Assembly: GCA_021772895.1 (NCBI GenBank)
Contig: JAJFLC010000015.1
Span: forward strand, 62,001-126,000
Direction: 5' to 3'
Source: Mariprofundaceae bacterium
GTDB taxonomy: Bacteria; Pseudomonadota; Zetaproteobacteria; Mariprofundales; Mariprofundaceae
DNA length: 64,000 nucleotides
The notes beneath the pieces were generated by a model that was not told where the DNA came from, searched no databases, and worked only from the letters and a program-made list of their open reading frames with translations. This document shows, in pieces, positions 1-8,973 of this stretch. How positions within the stretch are numbered: position 1 is the first letter of the stretch; the number at the start of each line of letters is the position of its first letter. The position numbers were made by a program, and so were the translations under genes.

Positions 1-2721
1 GTAAAATCATCCGCAGCAACTGATAAAGCAACTGATTCTGATGAATCAAAGGCATCTGACAAAGCAGTAACTACCGAGGAAAAAAAGGACAAAAAAGAGC
101 CCGCAACAGATGAAAACGCACCATGGAAACTCATGGTGATTGATGATGATAAAGAGACCCACGATGTAACCGACATGGTGCTGAGCGGTTTTTCATATAA
201 TGATCGTAAACTTCAGATCGTTGATGGTTATTCAGGTCAGGATGTGCGTCGTTTAATGGCCGAACACCCCGATACAGCCGTTGTACTGCTTGATGTCGTG
301 ATGGAATCAGACCATGCAGGGCTTGAAGCGGTCAAATACATTCGCGAAGAGCTAAAAAATCATTTTGTGCGAATTATTTTGCGTACAGGTCAACCCGGTC
401 AGGCACCTGAAACCGAAGTCATCACACAATATGACATCAACGATTACAAAGATAAATCTGATCTGACGGCTCTCAAACTCAATACCTCCATGATCGTGGC
501 GCTACGTTCCTATCAGGATCTAAAAAAGATTCAAAACCTGGCCATGTCCAAAGAATCTCTGGAGCAGCTTGTGAAGGAGCGTACCATTGAACTGAAGCAG
601 TCCAATATCAAGCTTGAGAATGAAGTGGAACAGCACTTGCTCAGCGAACAACGCCTGGCCGAAGCACAGCGAATCGCACACATTGGCAACTGGGAATGGG
701 ATATCAAAACCGATGAGTGGGAGTGGTCTGATCAGATTTATTCGGTACTTGCCCTGGATCCTTCACTTAAACCGGGTCACAAACTCTTACTCAGTGCTGT
801 GCACCCAAAAGATAGAGATTTGATCGAGAAAACCCATCAGCAGGCCATCCGTGAAAAAACACCTTTTTTCAATATCGAATATCATATTGCTAAAACAAAT
901 GATTTGACCTCTTCACACTGTTTTGTCTGCCATCAGGGCGAAGTTACGCTCGATGGCAATGGAAATGTTAGCCGTATTACAGGTACAATTCAGGATATCA
1001 CCGAACGTCGTCAGGCCGAAGAAGGGATGCGCCAGCTTTCACTTGCTGTTGAGCAGACGGCGGATTCAATCATGATCACAGATGCAGAAGGCATCATTGA
1101 ATATGTTAATCCTGCGTTTGAGCTCATTACAGGTTATTCAAGAGCTGATGCAATAGGCCAGACACCACGAATTCTCAAATCGAATCGGCAGGGTAAAGTT
1201 TTTTACCAGCGCCTCTGGACACACATTATGGCTGGTAAAGTGTTCAGCGATGTGGTGATCAACCGTCGCAAAGATGGAAAGATGTATTATGAAGAAAAAA
1301 CCATCACGCCACAAAAAAACAGCCAGGGTTTCATCACCCACTTTATCGCCACAGGTAAAGATATCACCGAGCGCATGGAGGCCCAGCAGCGGCTTCACCA
1401 TCTGGCTCACCACGACTCGCTCACCGGCTTACCCAATCGTGTGCTTCTACAAGATCGCCTGAATCAGGCGATCGCCCGTATGCGCTGGCATAAACGCAGT
1501 GTTGGCATACTTTTTCTGGATGTTGATCGTTTCAAAATTGTAAATGACTCACTCGGCCATGATGTCGGTGATCATGTTTTGAGAGAGATAGCAGAGCGTT
1601 TCAGTGCCTGCATTCGTGACGGTGATACAGTGGCTCGTCTCGGTGGTGATGAATTTGCCATTATTCTGAATGATGTTGGTTCCAAAGAAGATATAAAACC
1701 ACTGGCAGATAAAATCCTTGAAGCACTGATCCAACCCTTTCTGTTTGAGGATCATGAGTTTTATGTATCCGCCAGTATCGGCATAGCCATCTATGCTGAT
1801 GATGGTGAAGACACCCAAACCCTGCTGAAAAAAGCCGACATCGCGATGTATCGTGCCAAAGCAAATGGCGGTAACAATTATCACTTCTATTCCGATGAGA
1901 GCGATGTCAAAAGCAGCGATCGTTTATTGCTGGAAGCAAAATTAAGGCAGGCTATGGATCGGGGTGAGTTTTTTCTTCACTATCAGGCACAGATGGATTT
2001 AGAGACCGATGAAATTATCGGCCGTGAGGCGCTGTTGCGCTGGGAACATCCCGATTTCCCTGATATTTTACCCCTACAGTTCATTCCCCTTCTGGAAGAG
2101 ACAGGATTGATTGTACCCATTGGTGAGTGGATTCTGCGCACTGCCTGTCTGGATGAGATGCAACGACAAAAAGCTGGCCTTAAAGGCCATCGGGTATCGG
2201 TCAACATTTCAATTCGGCAATTTCAACAGGATGACTTTATCGACATGTTGGAACGTGTTCTCAAAGAGACAGGTATAGAGCCGAAATACCTTGAACTTGA
2301 ATTGACCGAAAGCTTGTTAATTCACGATATTGTAGAAACAGCCAAAATATTGCACAAACTTCATGATCTTGGCGTCATGCTTTCCATTGATGATTTTGGT
2401 ACGGGATATTCATCCATGAATTATCTGAAACGGCTGCCTTTTGATCGCCTGAAAATTGATCAATCCTTTATACAGGACATTATAAACAACAAAGATGATG
2501 CAGCCATTGCCACAGCCATTATCACGCTCGCCCATAGTATGGATCTGAAAGTCATTGCCGAAGGCGTAGAGACCTTCGAGCAACTTGATCATCTGAAACA
2601 GGAAGGGTGCGATGTCATTCAGGGCTATCTATGCAGTCACTCGATTCCGTTTGACGATGTGAATGCTTTTGAAAACATAGGCAAAAAGATCAAAAAACAC
2701 AAAACCGGAAAAAAGAGATAA
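1..2721 (+). CDS. Response regulator with PAS-PAS-GGDEF-EAL output (5' end outside window)
   Basis: Probable c-di-GMP turnover protein controlled by phosphorylation. The frame is open from base 1, so the true start lies upstream. The part before the Met at 133 encodes a Lys/Asp/Ala-rich linker ending PWKL just ahead of the receiver. Counting from that Met: receiver about 1-125 (acidic D4-D6, phospho-acceptor D54, T85, K106), coiled coil about 130-170, PAS about 175-280, PAS about 285-400, GGDEF domain with intact GGDEF at 504-508 and an RxxD inhibitory-site motif (RDGD, 495-498) exactly five residues before it, then an EAL domain with EAL at 632-634, DDFGTGYS and AEGVET motifs. Both catalytic signatures are intact, so either activity, or both, is possible. 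The neighbouring sensor genes suggest a partner kinase at 3485. Domain calls are firm; net enzyme direction is unknown. Confidence 0.93.
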   Translation, partial: VKSSAATDKATDSDESKASDKAVTTEEKKDKKEPATDENAPWKLMVIDDDKETHDVTDMVLSGFSYNDRKLQIVDGYSGQDVRRLMAEHPDTAVVLLDVVMESDHAGLEAVKYIREELKNHFVRIILRTGQPGQAPETEVITQYDINDYKDKSDLTALKLNTSMIVALRSYQDLKKIQNLAMSKESLEQLVKERTIELKQSNIKLENEVEQHLLSEQRLAEAQRIAHIGNWEWDIKTDEWEWSDQIYSVLALDPSLKPGHKLLLSAVHPKDRDLIEKTHQQAIREKTPFFNIEYHIAKTNDLTSSHCFVCHQGEVTLDGNGNVSRITGTIQDITERRQAEEGMRQLSLAVEQTADSIMITDAEGIIEYVNPAFELITGYSRADAIGQTPRILKSNRQGKVFYQRLWTHIMAGKVFSDVVINRRKDGKMYYEEKTITPQKNSQGFITHFIATGKDITERMEAQQRLHHLAHHDSLTGLPNRVLLQDRLNQAIARMRWHKRSVGILFLDVDRFKIVNDSLGHDVGDHVLREIAERFSACIRDGDTVARLGGDEFAIILNDVGSKEDIKPLADKILEALIQPFLFEDHEFYVSASIGIAIYADDGEDTQTLLKKADIAMYRAKANGGNNYHFYSDESDVKSSDRLLLEAKLRQAMDRGEFFLHYQAQMDLETDEIIGREALLRWEHPDFPDILPLQFIPLLEETGLIVPIGEWILRTACLDEMQRQKAGLKGHRVSVNISIRQFQQDDFIDMLERVLKETGIEPKYLELELTESLLIHDIVETAKILHKLHDLGVMLSIDDFGTGYSSMNYLKRLPFDRLKIDQSFIQDIINNKDDAAIATAIITLAHSMDLKVIAEGVETFEQLDHLKQEGCDVIQGYLCSHSIPFDDVNAFENIGKKIKKHKTGKKR

Positions 2722-2928
2722 CCCTGCTGATGATTTTTCAGACAATGTTTCTTCATATAATGGCTTTCCATTCATTGTTTTCTGTACACCAATTTTCAGT
2801 ACAAAACAACAGCCCGGACTGGTTCCCACAGACTCAAATCAGTTTGATCGAACTGTAAAATTCAAGTGCGTGAACGATAATACAATTAATACATAAATAT
2901 TAAACGATTAAAACTTAGGAGCTGTAAT

Positions 2929-3477
2929 ATGACACAATTAAAAGAAGTTAAAGAAGCAACGGTTGAAACGATTGAAATGCCGCTTGAACGTGACTGGTTT
3001 TCACGCTCCCTGATCCGACAATTATCCGGTCTTCTCGAAGAGGTGGTAGGCCTTGAAGAGGCCTCAGGTTTTATCAGTGTGGTGGGCCAAAATATTGGCA
3101 ATGATATCAACGAACTATATAAAAACGGTTTAAAGCTCTCAAACCTCAACCGTCAGCAGATCAGCGATGTGCTGGTTGACCTGAAAACGCGTATTCAGGG
3201 TGATTTTTATGTTATTGAGGCCGATGACAGCAAAATTGTCCTGGGTAATCGTGCCTGCCCGTTTGGTACTGAGATGGTAAAAGATCGCCCCTCTCTTTGC
3301 ATGATGACCTCAAACGTCTTTGGCACCATCGCAGCAGAAAACGATGGTTATGCCAAGGTGGTACTTAACGAGACCATTGCACAAGGTGCGCCGGGTTGCC
3401 ACGTAACTGTTTATCTTGAAGCAAACGATGAGGCAAACGCAGCCGATGGGCATGAGTATTTCAAAGCAGGATCATAA
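2929..3477 (+). CDS. Methanogen-output-domain-1-like (V4R-like) cysteine-containing protein
   Basis: A 182-residue soluble protein preceded by a good Shine-Dalgarno (TTAGGAGC). The C-terminal half has the pattern ACPFG (C110), LCMM (C124) and GCHVTVYL (C157) with a GxIAxxxxGYxxV segment between. This matches proteins annotated as 'methanogen output domain 1-containing', a small-ligand or sensory output fold related to V4R domains. The N-terminal part is helical. It sits between a c-di-GMP response regulator and a PAS histidine kinase, 7 bases before the latter's preferred start, so a sensory or adaptor role is inferred. The three cysteines could hold a metal or a redox disulfide. Family assignment is from motif memory only; the ligand is unknown. 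Confidence 0.7.
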   Translation: MTQLKEVKEATVETIEMPLERDWFSRSLIRQLSGLLEEVVGLEEASGFISVVGQNIGNDINELYKNGLKLSNLNRQQISDVLVDLKTRIQGDFYVIEADDSKIVLGNRACPFGTEMVKDRPSLCMMTSNVFGTIAAENDGYAKVVLNETIAQGAPGCHVTVYLEANDEANAADGHEYFKAGS

Positions 3478-3484
3478 AACCACT

Positions 3485-5551
3485 ATGCCAGATAAGAACT
3501 TACTCAAATCATTCGCACAGATTGCGAAATCGCTGCCCAACGCATTTTTTCTGCTTGATGGTGATGGAAATATCTGTGATATCAACCCGCCCGGGTGCCG
3601 AATATTGGGTATGAAGAAAGAGCAGCTGGTAAAACAAAAGCTTCATGATCTGGTAACAAGTGATAAAAAGCAGGTCGATGCATGGCTCCTTCAATGGAGC
3701 CGTAGCGGTAGCCCGATGCCCTGTAGCATCAATATAAAAAAAGAAGATGACGAAGTGCTGGCCTGCCTTGCCAGTGGCAGTGTACTTCGACCCAAAACAG
3801 AAGATGCCCCGGCTCTTCTTTTGCTGCGTGTACAGTTAAAAAAAGTCCTTAATCAGGGTTTTGCCACACTCAACGAAAAAATCACACTGCTGCAACGTGA
3901 GGTGAATGAACGAAAAACAATTGAATCCGCGCTTCGTAAAAGCGAGGAACAGGTACGCCTGCTACTCGATTCATCAGAGGAGATCATTTATGGCATTGAT
4001 CTGAAAGGTCACTGTACCTTTGCCAATCTGGCTTGCCTGAAAATGCTTGGTTATGATGAACTTTCAGAGCTACTGGGACAAAATATGCATACGTTAATTC
4101 ATCATAGCCTGCCCGATGGCTCGGCCTACCCGGCTGAAGCATGTGCAATTTTTAAGGCACATCACACGGGTGAATCCACCCACTGCGATACCGAAGTGTT
4201 CTGGCGGCGTGATGGCAGCAATTTTCCGGTCACTTACAATGCCTATCCGATTTTTCAGGATAAAGTCATTCAGGGTACTGTGGTGACTGCCATCGACATC
4301 ACGGAGCAAAAAGAGGTTCAGGATGCACTCGATCGTAGCAATGAAGCACTCTACAGAGCTCAGGAGATTGCTCACATCGGCAGTTGGGACTGGAACATTG
4401 TAACCGGTGAACTGGCGTGGTCTGATGAAATTTATCGCATTTTTGGTTTAACACGCCAGCAGTTTCCAGCCACCTATGAGGCATTTCTTAATACCATTCA
4501 TCCCGATGACAAAGAAGCTGTAGCAAAGGCTGTTGATGCAGCCGTTGCTGATGTCGATGCTGGCTACAGCATTGAACATCGTATCATCCGACCTGATGGT
4601 GAAGAACGCATCGTGCATGAACATGGTATTGTCTATTGGGATGGAAACCACAAAGCAATACGGATGATCGGTGCTGTACACGATATAACAGAGCTCAAAC
4701 AAAACGAACATGCCATCAACCAGCTCAATGAAGAGCTTGAAGAGCGTGTAGAGGCACGCACTGCTGAGCTGAAAAGAACTCAATCTGAGCTTGCACAAAA
4801 AGAAAAAATGGCTTCGCTGGGCGATCTTGTGGCTGGCGTGGCGCATGAAATTAATACACCTGTTGGTATTGGCGTTACCGCTTCAAGCCATCTGGCAGAG
4901 CAACTTGAAAGCTATCAGGAGCGCTATGATAATAACACACTGACCCGGGGAGATTTCGAAAAACTTCTCTCAACGGCCATTGAATCCACCCAGATGGTAA
5001 GCCATAACCTTAAACGTGCTGCTTCACTCATTCACAGCTTCAAACAAATCGCTGTCGATCAATCCAGCGATGAACGACGCAGCTTTTTTATTCATGACTA
5101 TATCAAAGAGATGATGTGGAGCCTGCATCCCAAACTTAAAAATACGCCGTTTGAGGTGGAAATCAACTGCCCGGAGAATATCTATATTTATAGCTATCCG
5201 GGTGTGTTTTCACAGATCATTACCAATTTTGTTGTCAACTCGCTGGTGCACGGTTTTGCAGGGGCCACATCAGGAAAAATCACGATGAATATAAGCCAGG
5301 ATGCAAACAACTTTATATTTAATTATCGTGATGACGGGAAGGGAATCAAAAAAGAAGCACTCAAACGCGTATTTGACCCCTTTTTCACCACGCGCCGTGG
5401 CTCAGGTGGCAGCGGCTTAGGCATGAATATTGTCTATAATTTGGTAACCCAAAAATTAGGCGGCACCATTGTTTGTTCAAGTTCGTCTGGCGAAGGTGCA
5501 ATATTTGAAATTTCGGTGCCCTTTAATTTATTGAAAAATATTCCGTCATAG
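3485..5551 (+). CDS. PAS-domain sensor histidine kinase
   Basis: Soluble sensor kinase with no membrane segment. From the Met at 3485 (688 residues): PAS about 15-110, PAS about 150-270, PAS about 290-400 (IAHIGSWDW opening, DITELKQ closing), a coiled coil, then the dimerisation/phosphoacceptor region with H454 in VAHEINTP. ATPase boxes follow: N box (NFVVNSLVHG), DDGKGI, and FTTRRGSGGSGLGM. The frame is open back to 3416, but that start overlaps the previous gene by 62 bases and adds a low-quality tail; 3485 lies 8 bases after the upstream stop. The HEINTP signature resembles DctB-like kinases. It has no receiver or output of its own, so the GGDEF/EAL response regulator upstream is the obvious candidate partner. 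Confidence 0.9.
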   Translation: MPDKNLLKSFAQIAKSLPNAFFLLDGDGNICDINPPGCRILGMKKEQLVKQKLHDLVTSDKKQVDAWLLQWSRSGSPMPCSINIKKEDDEVLACLASGSVLRPKTEDAPALLLLRVQLKKVLNQGFATLNEKITLLQREVNERKTIESALRKSEEQVRLLLDSSEEIIYGIDLKGHCTFANLACLKMLGYDELSELLGQNMHTLIHHSLPDGSAYPAEACAIFKAHHTGESTHCDTEVFWRRDGSNFPVTYNAYPIFQDKVIQGTVVTAIDITEQKEVQDALDRSNEALYRAQEIAHIGSWDWNIVTGELAWSDEIYRIFGLTRQQFPATYEAFLNTIHPDDKEAVAKAVDAAVADVDAGYSIEHRIIRPDGEERIVHEHGIVYWDGNHKAIRMIGAVHDITELKQNEHAINQLNEELEERVEARTAELKRTQSELAQKEKMASLGDLVAGVAHEINTPVGIGVTASSHLAEQLESYQERYDNNTLTRGDFEKLLSTAIESTQMVSHNLKRAASLIHSFKQIAVDQSSDERRSFFIHDYIKEMMWSLHPKLKNTPFEVEINCPENIYIYSYPGVFSQIITNFVVNSLVHGFAGATSGKITMNISQDANNFIFNYRDDGKGIKKEALKRVFDPFFTTRRGSGGSGLGMNIVYNLVTQKLGGTIVCSSSSGEGAIFEISVPFNLLKNIPS

Positions 5552-5662
5552 ATCGTTTTCACTGAACAATTCTGAGGCTGTTTTCCCGCGGTTTCCCACT
5601 CTGTTTCCATCATCCCCTGTCTGACCACAAGATATTTAAAAACAGATTCATTACAAATGCCT

Positions 5663-5678
5663 TGTGATTTACATCACA
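5663..5678. promoter_or_regulatory. CRP-type palindrome upstream of pcm-like gene
   Basis: TGTGA-TTTACA-TCACA is a perfect match to the TGTGA-N6-TCACA consensus of CRP-family activators. It is centred about 76 bases before the methyltransferase start at 5747. Distance and symmetry fit a class I activator site; no promoter elements were confirmed. Confidence 0.5.
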
Positions 5679-5746
5679 TTGAAGGCTTGTTTTTCCCAGA
5701 CCGCTGTTGCAAGCTTCCCCACCACTTTTTTACAGAGGACATAAGC

Positions 5747-6421
5747 ATGACAACTGCAAATTTTGAAACTGCGCGTCGAAACATGGTTGAATATCAAATT
5801 CGCTGTTGCAAGGTTTTAGAGCCTGAGTTGCTTGATATGATCGAGTCCCTTCCCCGTGAAGAGTACCTGCCTGACGATGTTCGCAGCCTTGCTTATATGG
5901 AAGGCCATGTTCCTCTCCCGACCGGACAGGAAATGCTAAGCCCACTTCAGGAAGCCAGCATGATGCAGAGTTTAAAACTCAAGGGTGATGAGCGTGTATT
6001 GGAAATTGGCACAGGCACAGGTTTTTTAACCACCATGCTTGCTATGCGCTCTGCCGAAGTGGTGAGTTGTGAAATTCATGCGGAACTTGTTGAGCTTGCC
6101 CACAATAATCTGGAATCGCATGGTGTCAGCAATGCAAGTGTGCACCATGTAAACGCCATGAACCCGGAAGCATTGGCCAACGCAGGCATCACAGGCATGT
6201 TTGATGTGATCGTTCTGACCGCTGCGATTGATAAAATCCCTGAACATATTAAAAACATGTTGAAACCACAGGGTCAAATCGTTGCATTTATCGGTAAAAA
6301 CCCCGTTCTATCATTGGTTCACATGGCTTATGAAGGGGCTGCTTGCACAAAAACGGCGCTGTTTGAAACCTTGTTGCAGGATATGGAAGGCATGCCAGTA
6401 AAACGGGAATTTATTTTTTAA
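5747..6421 (+). CDS. Protein-L-isoaspartate O-methyltransferase family protein
   Basis: SAM-dependent methyltransferase of the Pcm family, expected to carboxyl-methylate isoaspartyl residues in aged proteins. From the Met at 5747 (224 residues) it has the N-terminal ARRNMVEYQI opening typical of the proteobacterial Pcm-like group, and motif I VLEIGTGTGFLT for SAM binding. The usual DVIVLTAA segment appears in place of the canonical 'DRIIVTAA'. The start at 5747 is chosen because AGAGGAC lies 7 bases upstream; the open frame back to 5657 would add an unconserved 30 residues and run over the CRP-type site. In many proteobacteria this subgroup sits beside tolC, which is not seen here, so the substrate may differ from that of canonical Pcm. 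Confidence 0.85.
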   Translation: MTTANFETARRNMVEYQIRCCKVLEPELLDMIESLPREEYLPDDVRSLAYMEGHVPLPTGQEMLSPLQEASMMQSLKLKGDERVLEIGTGTGFLTTMLAMRSAEVVSCEIHAELVELAHNNLESHGVSNASVHHVNAMNPEALANAGITGMFDVIVLTAAIDKIPEHIKNMLKPQGQIVAFIGKNPVLSLVHMAYEGAACTKTALFETLLQDMEGMPVKREFIF

Positions 6422-6468
6422 TAAACCTTCCTCTATCGATTTCAACTTCTTAGCGTTAGATTCCCGGA

Positions 6469-7536
6469 ATGCCTGAACAGACAAAAACACACACACCTGA
6501 CATCACACGTCGCAAACTCATTCTACATACATTAGCGACACTCGCAGCCATCTCGGTCGCACCTTCGATGGCTTTTTCCAGCTCAAAAAGCAGCTCTGAA
6601 CGTCAAAAAATCATTCATGAATTAAAAGGTCAAACCGGACTCGACATTCAATTTATCGAACAGGCTATTAACAGCGCAATCTTTGATAAAAGCGTCATCA
6701 AACGAATAAAAACACCCTACGAATCAAAAAGTTATGCTGAATATCGCCCGCTTTTTGTGCACCAGCGCTTAGCAGACAAAGGCACTGCTTATCTGAAAGA
6801 ACATCAACAGATATTTGATCATTGTAAAAAGAAATATCAGGTTCAACCACAGATCATTGCTGCCATTCTTGGTATGGAAACACGTTACGGACATTACAAA
6901 GGCAAAGATCGTGTGCTTGATGCCCTGTATACACTGGCAACAGGTTATCCAAGGCGTGCTAATTTTTTCCGCAATGAACTGGGTGAATTTTTACTTCTTT
7001 GTCACGAAGAAAAACTTTCTCCCACATCGATCCATGGCTCTTATGCGGGTGCTTTTGGAACCACTCAGTTTATTCCCTCTTCATTTCGCGGTTATGCGGT
7101 TGATGCGGATAAGGATGGTTATCGGGACGTCTGGGAATCACCTGAGGATATCATCAACAGTGTTGCCAACTATTTTCATCGCTACCATTGGAATGCCGAA
7201 CGCCCGGTAGCGCACTGGCTGGATGAGACGTTTGATAAACAATCAAAAAAACACCCCGGATATTCACTGGTTCAAAAAATGCTCAAAGATGAAACAAAAC
7301 AATGGCGTAAACTGGGCGAGCTCAAAAAACATATGACACTGAATCTTCCTGATCTATGGCAGGATGATGATAAAGTCGCGTTGATTCAGCGGACGACCAG
7401 CCTGGGCAAACAAACGGCGCTTGTGCATTACAATTTCCATGTTATTACCCGCTGGAACCGTTCTTATAACTACGCCATGGCCATCACAGAACTGGCTCAT
7501 ATGTTAGGATGTGCCAATTGTGAGGTACAATCATGA
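6469..7536 (+). CDS. mltB: Lytic murein transglycosylase B-like enzyme
   Basis: Cleaves the glycan strand of peptidoglycan with formation of 1,6-anhydro ends. The 355-residue protein carries the MltB catalytic segment GMETRYGHY, with the acid Glu at 137. The downstream conserved blocks GAFGTTQFIPSSF and DADKDGYRDVW are also present. The N-terminus reads TRRKLIL (R14-R15) followed by a hydrophobic stretch ending SMAFS, so export may be through Tat rather than as a Sec lipoprotein; there is no lipobox. Its last four bases overlap the rlpA-like gene, so the two are almost certainly co-transcribed and probably act together on septal or daughter-cell wall. Family is secure; the Tat route is inference. 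Confidence 0.9.
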   Translation: MPEQTKTHTPDITRRKLILHTLATLAAISVAPSMAFSSSKSSSERQKIIHELKGQTGLDIQFIEQAINSAIFDKSVIKRIKTPYESKSYAEYRPLFVHQRLADKGTAYLKEHQQIFDHCKKKYQVQPQIIAAILGMETRYGHYKGKDRVLDALYTLATGYPRRANFFRNELGEFLLLCHEEKLSPTSIHGSYAGAFGTTQFIPSSFRGYAVDADKDGYRDVWESPEDIINSVANYFHRYHWNAERPVAHWLDETFDKQSKKHPGYSLVQKMLKDETKQWRKLGELKKHMTLNLPDLWQDDDKVALIQRTTSLGKQTALVHYNFHVITRWNRSYNYAMAITELAHMLGCANCEVQS

Positions 7537-8429
7537 AAGCTTCTGCCATGAGAACCGAAACAGCTCTTTTGCTCACCGCCGGTGTACTCGCCCTGCTTCT
7601 GGCAGGCTGTGGTAAGCCTCATGTAAATTATTCATCATCAAGCCAAACACAGGACTCTGCACCACCGGCTTCATCATACCCTGCCAACCATACAGCCAGG
7701 CTACCAAGTGGTCAGGGTGGTTATCATAAAACCGGCAAATCATACAAAGTCAGAGGCCATCGTTATTACCCGCTTGCCACCGCAGATGGATACAATGAAA
7801 CCGGTACCGCCTCCTGGTATGGAACCAAATTTCATGGTAAAAAAACAGCCAACGGTGAACGTTATGATATGTATGCCATGTCTGCCGCACACAAAACATT
7901 GCCCCTGCCAACCATGGTGCGTGTAACCAATCTCAACAATGGCCGCTCCGTGGTTGTACGTGTGAATGATCGTGGTCCTTTTGCGAAAGGCCGTTTGATC
8001 GATCTTTCCTATGCCGCAGCCAAAACACTTGCATATGATCATGCTGGCACTGCGCCAGTGCGTGTTGAAGTATTGGGAAACACAAGAGCAGCTTACAATC
8101 ATAAAAAAGCTTCTAACCCTGTTCAAAACACTCCCATCCAACGTGTTTCACTGCCACGATCCGAAACAACACCTTCGGCGCTTACAGGCAACAATAGAGG
8201 CATGATGTACATCCAGCTCGGGGCCTTTGCCTCACGTAACAATGCAAAACAGCTGCAAACATCACTTCAAGATGAGTATCCATCGGTTCAGGTTTATACA
8301 AAAAACGGCGGCTATTCTGAGCTTTACCGTGTCCGGGTTGGCCCGTTTCATGATGTAAAAAACATTGAAAACAAAGTGCTTTCACTTCAGGAACAGGGGC
8401 ATGTTAACGCCATTGTGGTGATTGAATAA
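7533..8429 (+). CDS. rlpA: RlpA-family septal lytic transglycosylase lipoprotein with SPOR domain
   Basis: Outer-membrane lipoprotein that acts on septal peptidoglycan. Signal peptide with lipobox LLAGC (C26); a double-psi beta-barrel at about 90-185 with GTASWYG, FHGKKTANGE and VRVNDRGPF, which hold the residues linked to denuded-glycan cleavage in the Pseudomonas enzyme; then a Ser/Pro-rich linker and a C-terminal SPOR domain about 220-298 (YIQLGAFASRNNA ... YRVRVGPF) for binding denuded septal glycan. The ATG overlaps the mltB stop (ATGA), indicating translational coupling; Met6 at 7548 is an alternative start. All family hallmarks are present. Confidence 0.93.
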   Translation: MKASAMRTETALLLTAGVLALLLAGCGKPHVNYSSSSQTQDSAPPASSYPANHTARLPSGQGGYHKTGKSYKVRGHRYYPLATADGYNETGTASWYGTKFHGKKTANGERYDMYAMSAAHKTLPLPTMVRVTNLNNGRSVVVRVNDRGPFAKGRLIDLSYAAAKTLAYDHAGTAPVRVEVLGNTRAAYNHKKASNPVQNTPIQRVSLPRSETTPSALTGNNRGMMYIQLGAFASRNNAKQLQTSLQDEYPSVQVYTKNGGYSELYRVRVGPFHDVKNIENKVLSLQEQGHVNAIVVIE

Positions 8430-8431
8430 TC

Positions 8432-8968
8432 ATGTCTTCCTCTACACGCAAACGCATCGCGGCTTTTGGTTCATCCCGTATTGGCTCTGAAGCATCATCA
8501 TTCACAGATGTTCAGGCGCTTTCATGCAAACTGGCCCAACAAGGCTGGGATGGTATGACAGGCGGTCATCAAGGCATGATGGCAGCCTTCTCACAGGGCA
8601 TCCATCAGGGCGGTGGGCACATACGTGGCATTACGCTGGAACGCTTCCCTACGCCGCCCGACAACACACTGAGTGAAGAGGTTCGTGCAAAAGATTTTTT
8701 TGAACGGATGCAAGTGATGATCGAAGATGCCGATGCCTACATTGTATTGCCCGGTGGACTCGGAACGTTGGCTGAACTGGCCATGACATGGGATCTTCTG
8801 GCTATCAATGTATTGGAATCAAGGCCGCTCATCCTTTATGGTGAGATGTGGTTTGAGATTGTCAAACAGATGCAAACTTCACTGGTCATGTCAGTGGATC
8901 ACACATTTGACCTGATCAGCATATGTGAAAATCATGATGAGGTGCTCTCAACTCTGAGTCGGGCCTGA
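8432..8968 (+). CDS. LOG family nucleotide phosphoribohydrolase-like protein
   Basis: Rossmann-fold protein of the LOG (lonely guy) / TIGR00725-730 type, 178 residues. Opens with AAFGSSRIGSE, has TGGHQGMM, and carries the family signature PGGLGTLAELAMTWDLL from residue 107, which forms the nucleotide 5'-monophosphate site. In plants and some bacteria such proteins release cytokinin bases from their riboside monophosphates; in most bacteria the substrate is a nucleotide monophosphate of unproven identity. It begins 2 bases after rlpA and ends 5 bases before the RluA-type gene, so it lies within one transcription unit. Confidence 0.88.
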   Translation: MSSSTRKRIAAFGSSRIGSEASSFTDVQALSCKLAQQGWDGMTGGHQGMMAAFSQGIHQGGGHIRGITLERFPTPPDNTLSEEVRAKDFFERMQVMIEDADAYIVLPGGLGTLAELAMTWDLLAINVLESRPLILYGEMWFEIVKQMQTSLVMSVDHTFDLISICENHDEVLSTLSRA

Positions 8969-8973
8969 TTCTG

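Noticed and set aside
4448-4846. Minus-strand open frame of 132 codons
   Set aside because: Shadow of the histidine kinase coding strand; Cys/Phe-rich nonsense composition.
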